Of a stretch of DNA of 52,148 bases, positions 19,028 through 26,885 are shown one piece after another (position 1 is the stretch's first letter; each line of letters opens with the position of its first letter). The stretch lies in the NCBI GenBank assembly GCA_030949995.1, contig JAUZRY010000018.1, positions 1 to 52,148 of the forward strand, written 5' to 3'. This DNA comes from Ardenticatenia bacterium. GTDB lineage: Bacteria; Chloroflexota; Anaerolineae; Ardenticatenales; Ardenticatenaceae. Below the pieces are notes generated by a model. It was not told the DNA's origin. It saw nothing but the letters and a program-made list of their open reading frames with translations, and did not search any database. The position numbers and the translations under genes are program-made.

Positions 19028-19243
19028 ATGGTGACCGAAACCTATCACGTGCCGGCCATCTCCTGTGGCCATTGCGTGATGGCCATTCAGCGTGAGTTGA
19101 AAGCGCTAGAAGGCGTGGTAGACGTGAAGGCCGACGAGCAGACCAAGCAGGTGACAGTCACCTACCAGGAACCGGCGACGCCCGACGCCATTGCTGCGCT
19201 GATGGAAGAAATCGGCTACCCCATTGCCGAACGACTGAATTGA
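19028..19243 (+). CDS. copZ: Heavy-metal-associated (CopZ-like) copper chaperone
   Basis: A 71-residue HMA domain protein with the metal site SCGHC (Cys 13, Cys 16), the variant of MxCxxC seen in many CopZ chaperones. It binds Cu(I) and hands it to a transporter or a regulator such as CsoR. The start follows GAGGAGGGG. It lies 15 bp after csoR, so the two form an operon, which ends at the hairpin at 19260-19301. A mercury-type MerP role is less likely given the CsoR neighbour. Confidence 0.9.
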   Translation: MVTETYHVPAISCGHCVMAIQRELKALEGVVDVKADEQTKQVTVTYQEPATPDAIAALMEEIGYPIAERLN

Positions 19244-19259
19244 CGTTCACCTCCACGTC

Positions 19260-19301
19260 TTGGGGAACTGCGGGAACCTCCCCCCGCCCGTAGTTCCCCA
19301 A
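19260..19301 (+). terminator. Hairpin after copZ
   Basis: A perfect 10-bp stem TTGGGGAACT (19260-19269) with AGTTCCCCAA (19292-19301), with an inner GCGGG/CCCGC pairing. No T-run follows, so it may be a weak or Rho-assisted terminator. Confidence 0.5.
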
Positions 19302-19381
19302 AGGGCCGGGCGAGGGACAGTTCACCAGAACCAACCGTATCGCCCACTCTGGACCAACACACTCGGACTTCCCTGAAGAAC

Positions 19382-21007
19382 GTGAAGCAGCCGACACTTC
19401 GAACAACTTGGCCGGCCTCGCCGGCACTTGTGGCTCTTCTCTGGTTCCTCCTCGTGGAATTGGTGGCCTGCCGGTCCAGCTCCTCTCGGCAAGCGCATCC
19501 TCCCCTGTCCACCCGCCTCGCTCCCTCCGCTAGCCCCACCACCGTGACCGTCTTCCCGACCCAAACGCCCACCACAGCGCCGGCCGAGCCCGCTTCTGAA
19601 CCCGTGCGCTTGGGCTTCGTGGGCCGGCCGGAAACGTGGTGGGTGGAAACGCTCGAGGCCTCTTCCCCCACCGAGGCCTTAATGCGCCGCCTCGTGACCC
19701 GTGCTGCGGCCCGCCCAGCCCAAGATGCCCGTCCGATGCCCGACTTGGGCCGGTGGCGATGGGCTGACAAGACGCTTGTGGTAACGTGGGAGGAGATCAC
19801 TTGGAGTAATGGGCAACCCTTGAACGCTCAAGAAGTGGTTTCGGCCATCAACCGGGCTGGAAACGGGAATGTGAGCCGTTTTCTGCCATTTGTCCGCGCA
19901 GAAGTGGCCGGTCCCCGAACAGTACGGCTCTCGTTTGCATCCGACACGCTGGTCTGCCCGACCGCCACCGAAGTTCTCCTCTGGCCCTTGGGCGAGGGCA
20001 CGTGGCCGCCCACGCGCACTTTGGGCCCCTACCGGGTGGCCCACTCCCCGTCAGTGTGGCGGCTGCGCCCCCAGGATCCTGCTCTCCCGGACGTGTGGCT
20101 CCTCCCCTTTGAGGAAAGCCGAACGCTGGCCCGCGCCTGGCGGGCGGGTGAGGTGGACCTCATTGTGGGCGACGATTGGCTCTACGGCCAGACGCCGCTC
20201 CCCATGCCCTCCTCCGGCAATGTGCGTGATCTGCCGAGCAACACCTTGGTCACCCTGGCCTTTCGCCTTGAAGACCCCGTTCTCGGCGATTCCGCCGTGC
20301 GGCAGGCCCTCGCCTTAGCCACCGACCCAACAGCCTTAGCCAAGCGCGTCTACGGCACTCCCTTGCCGCAACCCACCGCCTTGCTCCCACCAGGCCATTG
20401 GGCCGCGCCAGAGAAGGGTGTGCCCGTGGGCAATCCGGCACTGGCCGCCCAACGCTTGAGCCGGGCTGGCTGGCGCGATCGGGACGGGGACGGGATACGT
20501 GAAAACGGGAAAGGAGAACCATTGGCCCTCACGCTGCTGATCTCCTACAGCCCCACCGACGCTCGTTGGGAACACGTGGGGCCCGCCTTGGCTGACCAAT
20601 GGCGCCGTGTGGGCGTGGACTTGACCATCTCCTACCAAGCCCCCTTTTCCCTCAGAGAGCGCCTTTCTAACGGCCAATGGGATGTGGCTCTGATCGCCTA
20701 CACCGTTGGCCCGGACCCTGATCAACAATTTCTCTGGACAGCATCTGACGAGGAGAACCTGCTCACACGTGACCTCAACGTGATGGGCTATGCCAACGCA
20801 TCGGTCGGGCGACTGATGCGCGAGGCCGCCAGCCTGCCCGGTTGCTCCCCCGACGAGCGTGCCCGGCTCTACCGGCGTGCTTGGTCGCAGATCGCCAACG
20901 ATGTGCCCCTCCTGCCCCTCTTTCCTCGGCCCGTGCGCCTCTTTGCCCAGGAGAGGGCCACCCCTCTCCTCCCCTGGGTTGCCTCCACCCTCCGGTTCAC
21001 CCGCTGA
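19382..21007 (+). CDS. Extracellular solute-binding lipoprotein, family 5 (peptide/nickel ABC transporter type)
   Basis: A 541-residue secreted protein. The first 30 residues are a signal peptide ending in the lipobox LVAC (Cys 30), followed by a Ser/Thr/Pro-rich linker. The mature part has SBP_bac_5 features: WSNGQPLNAQEVVSAINRA, TVRLSF, a VRQALALATDPTALAKRVYG block and the late DRDGDGIRENGKG segment. Such proteins deliver oligopeptides, metals or other small solutes to an ABC permease. No permease or ATPase gene is adjacent, so it works with components elsewhere or is an orphan. The start is a GTG at 19382, chosen because it gives a proper signal peptide; no strong ribosome site is visible. 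The mature sequence is quite divergent, so the ligand is unknown. Confidence 0.85.
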   Translation: MKQPTLRTTWPASPALVALLWFLLVELVACRSSSSRQAHPPLSTRLAPSASPTTVTVFPTQTPTTAPAEPASEPVRLGFVGRPETWWVETLEASSPTEALMRRLVTRAAARPAQDARPMPDLGRWRWADKTLVVTWEEITWSNGQPLNAQEVVSAINRAGNGNVSRFLPFVRAEVAGPRTVRLSFASDTLVCPTATEVLLWPLGEGTWPPTRTLGPYRVAHSPSVWRLRPQDPALPDVWLLPFEESRTLARAWRAGEVDLIVGDDWLYGQTPLPMPSSGNVRDLPSNTLVTLAFRLEDPVLGDSAVRQALALATDPTALAKRVYGTPLPQPTALLPPGHWAAPEKGVPVGNPALAAQRLSRAGWRDRDGDGIRENGKGEPLALTLLISYSPTDARWEHVGPALADQWRRVGVDLTISYQAPFSLRERLSNGQWDVALIAYTVGPDPDQQFLWTASDEENLLTRDLNVMGYANASVGRLMREAASLPGCSPDERARLYRRAWSQIANDVPLLPLFPRPVRLFAQERATPLLPWVASTLRFTR

Positions 21008-21021
21008 GCAGACGCTCGGAT

Positions 21022-21050
21022 TTGACACCCTCGCCCTTTTCTGATAAGCT
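21022..21050 (+). promoter_or_regulatory. Promoter of the SAM-I leader and thrC
   Basis: A perfect TTGACA (21022-21027), a 17-bp spacer and TAAGCT (21045-21050). Transcription would start about 75 nt before the riboswitch. Confidence 0.55.
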
Positions 21051-21130
21051 AGTGGACACTTCACGGGCATCGAGTGTCGCTTAGCCCGTCGCACGTTCTC
21101 AATTGAACAGCGAAGAAAAGAGTCCTACTG

Positions 21131-21248
21131 ACTCTTATCAAGAGGGGTGGAGGGACCGGCCCTGTGAAGCCCCGGCAACCAGTCCGCAAGTGGCGCGGAC
21201 CAGGTGCCAATGCCGGACAGAAGCGTCGGCTTCTGGACGATAAGAGGG
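21131..21248 (+). ncRNA. SAM-I (S-box) riboswitch aptamer
   Basis: The closing stem P1 is CTCTTATC (21132-21139) with GATAAGAG (21239-21246). Between them are the hallmark SAM-I blocks: CAAGAGGGGTGGAGGGAC, GGCCCTGTGAAGCC and CGGCAACC in the first half, then GGTGCCAATGCC at 21203-21214 and a P4-like AAGCGTCGGCTT hairpin. All core elements of the S-box class are present in order. Two intrinsic terminators follow before thrC, so it should act by transcription attenuation. SAM-I elements are normally OFF switches that favour termination when S-adenosylmethionine is bound. Confidence 0.95.
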
Positions 21249-21270
21249 TAGGCAGTGTGTGAGCTGCCCC

Positions 21271-21295
21271 ACCTCGTCCTCCGACGAGGTTTTTT
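21271..21295 (+). terminator. First intrinsic terminator of the thrC leader
   Basis: ACCTCGTC (21271-21278) pairs with GACGAGGT (21283-21290), followed by T6. An alternative GGCAG/CTGCC hairpin at about 21251-21268 overlaps its 5' side and could be the antiterminator partner. Confidence 0.85.
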
Positions 21296-21327
21296 CGTGT
21301 CCCGGAACTTCGCGCACGCCCAAGCCA

Positions 21328-21354
21328 CCCCGTCCAGGAGACGGGGTTTTTTTT
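21328..21354 (+). terminator. Second intrinsic terminator of the thrC leader
   Basis: CCCCGTC (21328-21334) pairs with GACGGGG (21340-21346), followed by T8. It stands 33 bp after the first terminator and 70 bp before the thrC start. Confidence 0.85.
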
Positions 21355-21425
21355 GTTGTCCATCGGCGGAATATCTCATCCACTGGGGATTCCCCACATG
21401 AATTTTCAGAAAGGAGCACAGCACA

Positions 21426-22688
21426 ATGAGCACATTTGCCCGCGAACTGGTCTGCCGAGTGTGTGGAGCCACGCAACCCTTGGGGCCCACCTACGTGTGC
21501 GAAGAGTGTTTTGGCCCTCTTGAGGTGCGATACGACTATGAGGCCATCTCCTCACAGCTTCGCCGTGAGGAGATCGCGAAGGGCCCGCTGAGCCTGTGGC
21601 GGTATCGGGACCTGCTCCCCCTGGTACGGGAGGACAGCCAGCCCGTGGACATCGGTACGGGCATGACTCCGCTCATTCGTGCCGATCGCTTGGCCACACG
21701 ACTGGGATTACGCCATCTCTACATCAAAAATGACGCTGTGAATCCCAGCTACTCCTTCAAGGACCGGGCCGTCAGTGTGGCCACCACCGCCGCACACGAC
21801 ATGGGGTTCGACACGCTGGCCTGCGCCAGCACCGGCAACTTGGCCAACAGCGTGGCCGCCCACGCGGCCCGGGCCGGAATGCGGGCAGTCGTCTTCATCC
21901 CGGCCAACCTGGAAGCGAACAAGATCGTGGCCTCCGGCGTTTATGGTCCTACTATTGTGGCCGTGGACGGCACCTACGACGATGTCAACCGGTTGGCCAC
22001 TTTGGTGGCCGAGGAATACGGCTGGGCCTTTGTCAACGTGAACCTGCGCCCCTTTTACGCCGAGGGCGCTAAGACCTTGGCCTACGAGGTGGCCGAAGCC
22101 TTGGGCTGGCAGGCTCCCGACCACATCATTGCCCCCATGGCCAGCGGTGCCCTGCTCTGCAAGATCGCCAAGGGCTTCCGCGAGCTGGCCAAAGTGGGTC
22201 TCATGGAGTCCAAGCGGGTTCGCATCTCCGGCGCCCAAGCGCGGGGATGCTCGCCCATTGTCACGGCCTTGGAACAGGGCACCGATCAGATCGTTCCCCA
22301 GACGCCCAACACCATTGCCAAATCCTTGGCCATCGGCACGCCGGCCGACGGCCCCTTCGCCATCCACGAAATCCGCTCCTCCAACGGCCACGGTGTGGCC
22401 GTGAGCGACCAGGAAATTGTCGAGGGCGTCAAGCTCCTGGCCGAAACTGAGGGCATCTTCACCGAGACGGCCGGCGGTGTCACCGTGGCCGCCCTCAAAC
22501 GGCTTGCTGAAAGCGGGGCCATCCCGCCGGACGAGGTGGTCGTGGTCTACATCACCGGCAACGGCCTCAAGACCCCCGACGCCCTGGACGGGCACTTGAA
22601 CAACCTGGTCACGGTGGGCCCCTCCTTGCTCGAGTTGGAGCGGGCTTTGGGCACTCGCCATTACGACGCCGAACCGGTGACGGTGTAA
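21426..22688 (+). CDS. thrC: Threonine synthase (PLP-dependent, with N-terminal zinc ribbon)
   Basis: A 420-residue PLP enzyme of the threonine synthase/tryptophan synthase beta fold, converting O-phosphohomoserine to threonine. The N-terminus has a zinc-ribbon pattern CRVC...CEEC, common in this subgroup. The PLP lysine is in NPSYSFKDRAVSVA, and ACASTGNLANSVAAHAAR supplies the substrate Ser/Thr-Gly-Asn loop. FTETAGGVTVAAL is the distal family motif. Start 21426 follows AAAGGAGCAC. It is alone behind a SAM-I riboswitch and two terminators and is followed by the T-box and thrS. The S-box link also allows a paralogue with a sulphur-linked substrate, but the sequence reads as a standard threonine synthase. 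Confidence 0.92.
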   Translation: MSTFARELVCRVCGATQPLGPTYVCEECFGPLEVRYDYEAISSQLRREEIAKGPLSLWRYRDLLPLVREDSQPVDIGTGMTPLIRADRLATRLGLRHLYIKNDAVNPSYSFKDRAVSVATTAAHDMGFDTLACASTGNLANSVAAHAARAGMRAVVFIPANLEANKIVASGVYGPTIVAVDGTYDDVNRLATLVAEEYGWAFVNVNLRPFYAEGAKTLAYEVAEALGWQAPDHIIAPMASGALLCKIAKGFRELAKVGLMESKRVRISGAQARGCSPIVTALEQGTDQIVPQTPNTIAKSLAIGTPADGPFAIHEIRSSNGHGVAVSDQEIVEGVKLLAETEGIFTETAGGVTVAALKRLAESGAIPPDEVVVVYITGNGLKTPDALDGHLNNLVTVGPSLLELERALGTRHYDAEPVTV

Positions 22689-22747
22689 CGCCGGTGATTC
22701 GGTGGCAGGCGCAGTGCCGTTGTCATCGCCAGTGCCATCATGTGGCT

Positions 22748-22775
22748 TTGACAAATCCGCGTTCGCGCGTATAGT
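22748..22775 (+). promoter_or_regulatory. Promoter of the T-box-thrS unit
   Basis: A perfect TTGACA (22748-22753), a 16-bp spacer and TATAGT (22770-22775), placing the transcript start just before the T-box stem I. Confidence 0.6.
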
Positions 22776-22784
22776 TGAGCCACA

Positions 22785-23045
22785 TTGGTACACGTCAACG
22801 GCGCTGAGGGGAACACGTCCCGGTGTTTCGAGCGCCAGAGAGGCGGGGCCGTGGCTGGAAGCCCCGCTCGCCACCGGACGCCGGGATACCCTCCCCGAGC
22901 CGGTTGCCAGAACGGCCCAGGGCTCAGTAGGGCAACCCGGGTGGCACCGTTATCTGCCGATGAGTGGGCCGGCCTTTTGAGCCGGCCAAGCGGGGTGGAA
23001 CCGCGGGAGCAGCGCTCTCGTCCCGGCACGGGCGGGGGCGCTTTT
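22785..23045 (+). ncRNA. T-box leader controlling thrS
   Basis: The T-box sequence GGTGGAACCGCGGGAGC lies at 22994-23010 and is followed by the terminator at 23011-23045. Stem I can be drawn: GGGGA (22808-22812) pairs with TCCCC (22892-22896) and TCCCGG (22818-22823) with CCGGGA (22881-22886). This leaves an internal loop whose 3' side reads TACCC. The triplet ACC at 22888-22890, a threonine codon, is the likely specifier, in keeping with thrS downstream. A strong GGCCGGC hairpin lies at about 22969-22987. By family knowledge uncharged tRNA(Thr) binds and stabilises the antiterminator. A second T-box-like string, GGGTGGCACCG at about 22939-22949, is probably chance. Confidence 0.9.
23011..23045 (+). 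terminator. Intrinsic terminator of the thrS T-box
   Basis: AGCGC (23011-23015) pairs with GCGCT (23038-23042) and an inner CCCG/CGGG stem continues it, ending in TTTT. It directly follows the T-box sequence, as expected for an attenuator. Confidence 0.85.
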
Positions 23046-23082
23046 GCGTGTGGTCCGGCGAAATTCCCACAGGGGGTGACTT

Positions 23083-24945
23083 ATGTCCACATCCACATCA
23101 CGGGAAGAGGTCCTCAAGGCCGAAGCCGAGAAGCACATTCCACCTGGGTACGATCCTGACCTCTACAAGATTCGCCATTCGGCCGCGCACATCATGGCCC
23201 AGGCCGTCATGGAGCGTTTTCCGGGCGCACGCATTGCCATCGGCCCCCCCGTGGAAGATGGCTTCTACTACGACTTTGAGCTGCCCCGCTCCCCCACCGA
23301 GGAGGACCTCGCGTGGATTGAGGCACGCATGAAGGAAATCATTAGGGGAAAGCACCCCTTCCACGTGCGGGAAGTTTCCGTGGAAGAGGCCCGTGAGCTC
23401 TTTCAAGGCCAACCCTACAAGCTGGAACTCATCGAAGGATTGGCGCGTGGGCAATATGATGAGTACGGTAACAAGCTGCCCGAAGACCAACGGCCACAGA
23501 TCACCGTCTACCAACACGATACGTTCGTGGACCTCTGCCGAGGACCTCACGTGGAGCACACCGGCCAGATTCGCCCCAATGCCATCAAAATCACCCAAGT
23601 GGCCGGCGCCTACTGGCGGGGCGACGAGCGAAATCCCATGCTCACCCGCATCTACGGTACAGCCTGGCGCACTCAAAAGGAACTCAAGGCATACCTGCGG
23701 CGCCTTGAGGAGGCCAAGAAACGAGACCACCGCCGTCTGGGGCGCGAGTTGGCCATCTTCGCCCTGGAACCTGAGATGGTCGGCCCGGGCCTCGTGCTCT
23801 GGCAGCCCAACGGCGCCGTGGTCCGCGACCAGTTGGAGCGCTTTCTCAAGGGCGAACAGCTCAAGCGAGGCTATCAGCCCGTCTACACGCCCCACATTGC
23901 ACGGGTCAAACTCTTTCAGACGAGCGGCCACTACCCCTACTACGCTGACTCCATGTTCCCGCCCCTCACGGTTGATGAACAGGAAATCTACCTGCTGAAA
24001 CCGATGAACTGTCCCTTCCACATCCTCATCTACAAGCAGCGCCTGCGCTCCTACCGAGAGCTGCCATCCGCTACGCCGAGTTCGGCACCGTCTACCGCTT
24101 CGAGCAGAGCGGCGAAGTGTTGGGCATGACCCGGGTGCGGGGATTCACCCAGGATGACGCCCACCTGTTCTGTCGTCCCGATCAGCTCGAAGCTGAGTTC
24201 AAGAACGTCATCGATCTCACCCTCACGGTGTTCCGCGCCGTGGGGCTCACCGGCTTTCGGGCGCGCGTGGGCGTGCGTGACCCCGAGAGCGACAAGTACG
24301 TGGGGGACAACGAGGTGTGGGAGCAGGCCATCCACGCAATCCTGCACGCTCTGGACGACTACGACTTCGAGTACACTGTGGAGGAAGGAGAGGCCGCCTT
24401 CTACGGCCCCAAGCTTGACTTCGTAGTGCGCGACGTGCTGGGCCGCGAGTGGCAACTGGGCACCGTCCAAGTGGATTACAACTTGCCACAGCGCTTCGAC
24501 CTAAGCTACATCGGCGAGGACAACCGCCCTCACCGCCCCGTCATGATCCACCGGGCGCCCTTCGGCAGCTTCGAACGCTTTGTGGGCATTCTCATCGAGC
24601 ACTTTAACGGCGCCTTTCCGCCCTGGCTGGCCCCTGTGCAGGCCGTCCTCATTCCCATTGCCGACCGACACGTGGAGTATGCCCGCCACGTGAACGCCCG
24701 CCTCTTCGAGGCCGGCTTCCGCGTGCGCGTGGACGAAAGCGACAAGCGCATGAACGCCAAAATCCGTGAGGCCCAACTCCAGAAGGTCCCCCTACATGCT
24801 CGTCGTGGGTGACAAGGAGGTGGAAGAGGAGAGCGTGGCCGTGCGCCTGCGCACGGGCGAGAATCTGGGCCCCATGTCGGTCGGTGCCTTCGAGGCCCTG
24901 CTGCAACAGGTTGTGGAAACCCGGGCCCTGAGTCTGACCCCCTAA
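23083..24945 (+). CDS. thrS: Threonyl-tRNA synthetase (two one-base frameshifts in the data)
   Basis: A class II synthetase of about 620 residues charging tRNA(Thr). The editing domain has HSAAH (residues 32-36) and VDLCRGPH. The catalytic core has KPMNCPFH with the zinc Cys, motif 2 around the [15 protein letters not shown] stretch, [10 protein letters not shown] with the zinc His, and motif 3 [18 protein letters not shown]. The C-terminal anticodon-binding domain ends [17 protein letters not shown]. The frame breaks where a C is missing near 24064 (YRELP to IRYAEFG) and again where a C is extra in 24788-24792 (LQKVP to YMLVVGDKE), which restores the first frame. Compared with E. coli ThrS, the N-terminal TGS domain is absent. 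The start at 23083 follows AGGGGGTGAC. Confidence 0.95.
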
Positions 24946-24953
24946 ATGAGCAA

Positions 24954-24993
24954 CACCTCCCGGGGAAGGGAATACTCCAATCCCCGGGAGGTG
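24954..24993. terminator. Terminator hairpin between thrS and the Lrp gene
   Basis: A perfect 13-bp stem CACCTCCCGGGGA (24954-24966) with TCCCCGGGAGGTG (24981-24993). It sits between convergent genes and could serve both. No T-run is present on either side. Confidence 0.65.
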
Positions 24994-25020
24994 CCCCGTC
25001 CCACACGCCAATTTCCTCGT

Positions 25021-25500
25021 TTACTCCATTGAAAGCGCGGTCTCGTATTTCACCTCGCGCAATACAAATGTGGTGCGCACCTGGTCCACCGCGGGCACAT
25101 TGCCCAGCTTCTCGGCTAAGAAGTGCTCCAACTCCTGGGCGTCCTTGGTGATCACTTTGAGCAAATAATCGCCGTCGCCGGTAATGCGGGCACATTCTAA
25201 CACCTCAGGCCACCGGCCCACTTCCTGCTCGAACTGCTCCAAAGTACTTGGATCGTGCTGGGTTAACGAAACAGTCACATAACAGACCACATGTTTGCCC
25301 ACCTTGTGTCGGTTGAGGAGAGCAACATATTTGCGAATGTAGCCCCCCTCCTCCAGCCGGCGGACGCGCGCGAGAATCGCCGGCGCGGACATCCCCATCC
25401 GGCGCGCCAGCGTGGCCCACGTGAGCCGGCCGTCCTCCTGCAAAATGGCGAGAATACGGCGGTCGCGATCGTCCAGTCGTGAAAGTATCCTTCGTGGCAT
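25021..25500 (-). CDS. Lrp/AsnC family transcriptional regulator
   Basis: A 159-residue regulator with an N-terminal winged helix (LDDRDRRILAILQEDGRLTW, then MGMSAPAILARVRRLEEGGYI) and a C-terminal RAM/ACT-like ligand domain (VVCYVTVSL, ARITGDGDYLLKV). Members sense amino acids and control their metabolism. Start 25500 (MPRRIL) follows AGAGAGGTG; the frame reaches 25572. It is convergent with thrS and divergent from the IclR-aco unit, separated by 540 bp. The nearby threonine genes make an amino-acid ligand likely, but which one cannot be read from the sequence. Confidence 0.9.
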   Translation of the reverse strand: MPRRILSRLDDRDRRILAILQEDGRLTWATLARRMGMSAPAILARVRRLEEGGYIRKYVALLNRHKVGKHVVCYVTVSLTQHDPSTLEQFEQEVGRWPEVLECARITGDGDYLLKVITKDAQELEHFLAEKLGNVPAVDQVRTTFVLREVKYETALSME

Positions 25501-25590
25501 GGGAGCACCTCTCTTATACTGAATTTGAGTAGGTTCGTGTTCCGGTGAAAAGTTAGCTTCTTCCCCGGCCACCAGTGTCGGCCTGTCTAT

Positions 25591-25620
25591 ATTCTACCAT
25601 AATTTTCCGTTTTGGAAATT
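25591..25620 (-). promoter_or_regulatory. Possible promoter/operator of the Lrp-type gene
   Basis: On the minus strand TAGAAT (25596-25591) lies 16 bp after TTTCCA. An AT-rich inverted repeat, AATTTTCC (25601-25608) with GGAAATT (25614-25620), overlaps the -35 region and could be an autoregulatory Lrp-type site. Confidence 0.35.
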
Positions 25621-26044
25621 CTTGCGAAGATTCACCGTCAACATTCCCAGGTAGTCACCCCCAGACGAAGTGAAGAAAATCTGTGTCGAACTTTCGCCAG
25701 ACTATCTCTCTTCTGATGTCCCCGCGAGAGCCAGCTCACCCGCCACACACAGCCATTGGCGGTCAAGGCGCTCTGTGGGAGGAACGGCAAGAAGAACCGT
25801 TTCGCCTGCACGAAGGACTCCCGAAATCAAGGCACGTCAGCCGGCTCCCCTGTCCCGGGAGCCGCAGGGGCGGACAAGTGCCGTGCTCATGCCTCTGCTC
25901 TGTTATGGGGGAAGGCTACGCCAATGATGTTCGACTATATGAAAATTTGCCCCTTGGAAAGCTCTTTGCTCTGTGGTATCGTAAGGCAAAGTGGACGAGC
26001 CCTGCGCCTGACATTTCACTATTTGAAACAGGTGGGGAGCCGAG
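25621..26044. other. 424-bp intergenic region before the IclR gene
   Basis: No convincing gene is seen. There is a hairpin GGCTCCC (25843-25849) with GGGAGCC (25857-25863) and a longer-range TTTGCC...GGCAAA pairing at about 25948-25992. It is much longer than other intergenic gaps here, so a long leader, an RNA gene or an operator array for the IclR-aco unit is possible. I recognise no known riboswitch. Confidence 0.4.
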
Positions 26045-26859
26045 ATGGTGACCCAGCCAAGCCCCGGAATTCCACCGGCCAGGGGAGGGCGTATTCAGTC
26101 CGTCTTCCGTGCTCTCCACATCTTGGAGCTCCTGGCCCAACATCCTGTTGGCCTTTCGGCCAAGCAAGTCAGCCTACGCTTGGGGCTCCACCTGAGCACT
26201 GTGTACCACCTGCTGAACACCCTGGCCGACGCCGGCTACGTGGTCAAAGACCCTGACACCCTGCTCTTCCGACTAAGCGGCAAGATCGGCTACACCGTTT
26301 GCGGCGCGCCCACAGTTGCCCACCTCGTGCGCCAGCTCACCCCCCACGTGCAGGCCCTCCAAGAGGAGACCCGGGAGACAGCCTACCTCTCACTGTGGGA
26401 CGGACGCGACGTCGTCCTCTCGGCCATTGCCGAGAGCCCCCTCTCGGTGCGCGTCAAGTTGCTCACTGTGGGCTACACGGGAGGCAGTCACGCCATGGCG
26501 TTGGGCAAGGCCATTCTGGCCCACCTGCCGGCCCCGCAACTGGCCGACTACATGGCCGCCCACCCGTTGACACCCTTCACCGAAAACACCTGCACGGACC
26601 CAAGAGGTTGAAAGCCGTGCTGGCCGAAGTGCGGGCCACGGGGTATAGCCTTGACATTGAGGAGTTCTTGCCCGACGTGTGTTGCATTGGGGCACCCATT
26701 TTTGACGCCCGCGATCGCATTGCAGCCTCCATCGCCATTTCCCTACCCCGTAGCCGGTACGACGCGCGCGCCAGTGCTCTGATCCCCAAGGTGAAACTCG
26801 CGGCCGACGCGGCCACACGCACTTTGCACATCCTGGGCTACGTGTGGCCTCCGCCATGA
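26045..26859 (+). CDS. IclR family transcriptional regulator (one-base frameshift in the data)
   Basis: About 271 residues once corrected. The N-terminal winged helix reads SVFRALHILELLAQHPVGLSAK then LGLHLSTVYHLLNTLADAGYV. The C-terminal effector domain has GSHAMALGKAILAHLP and the late VCCIGAPIFDARDRIAASIAISLP, both IclR signatures. The frame breaks at 26589-26590, where one missing C separates TENT from LHGPKRLKAVLAEVRATGYSLD. The start follows GGGGAG. The stop overlaps an ATG in an ATGA arrangement (26856-26859), so translation is probably coupled to acoX. It most likely controls the aco genes; the effector is unknown but could be acetoin or a related compound. Confidence 0.9.
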
Positions 26860-26885
26860 TAATGATCCCTGCTGCCGGGGGCACC

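Noticed and set aside
22939-22949. A second T-box-like string GGGTGGCACCG
   Set aside because: It lacks the following antiterminator bulge sequence and terminator. The true T-box at 22994-23010 is complete and correctly placed.
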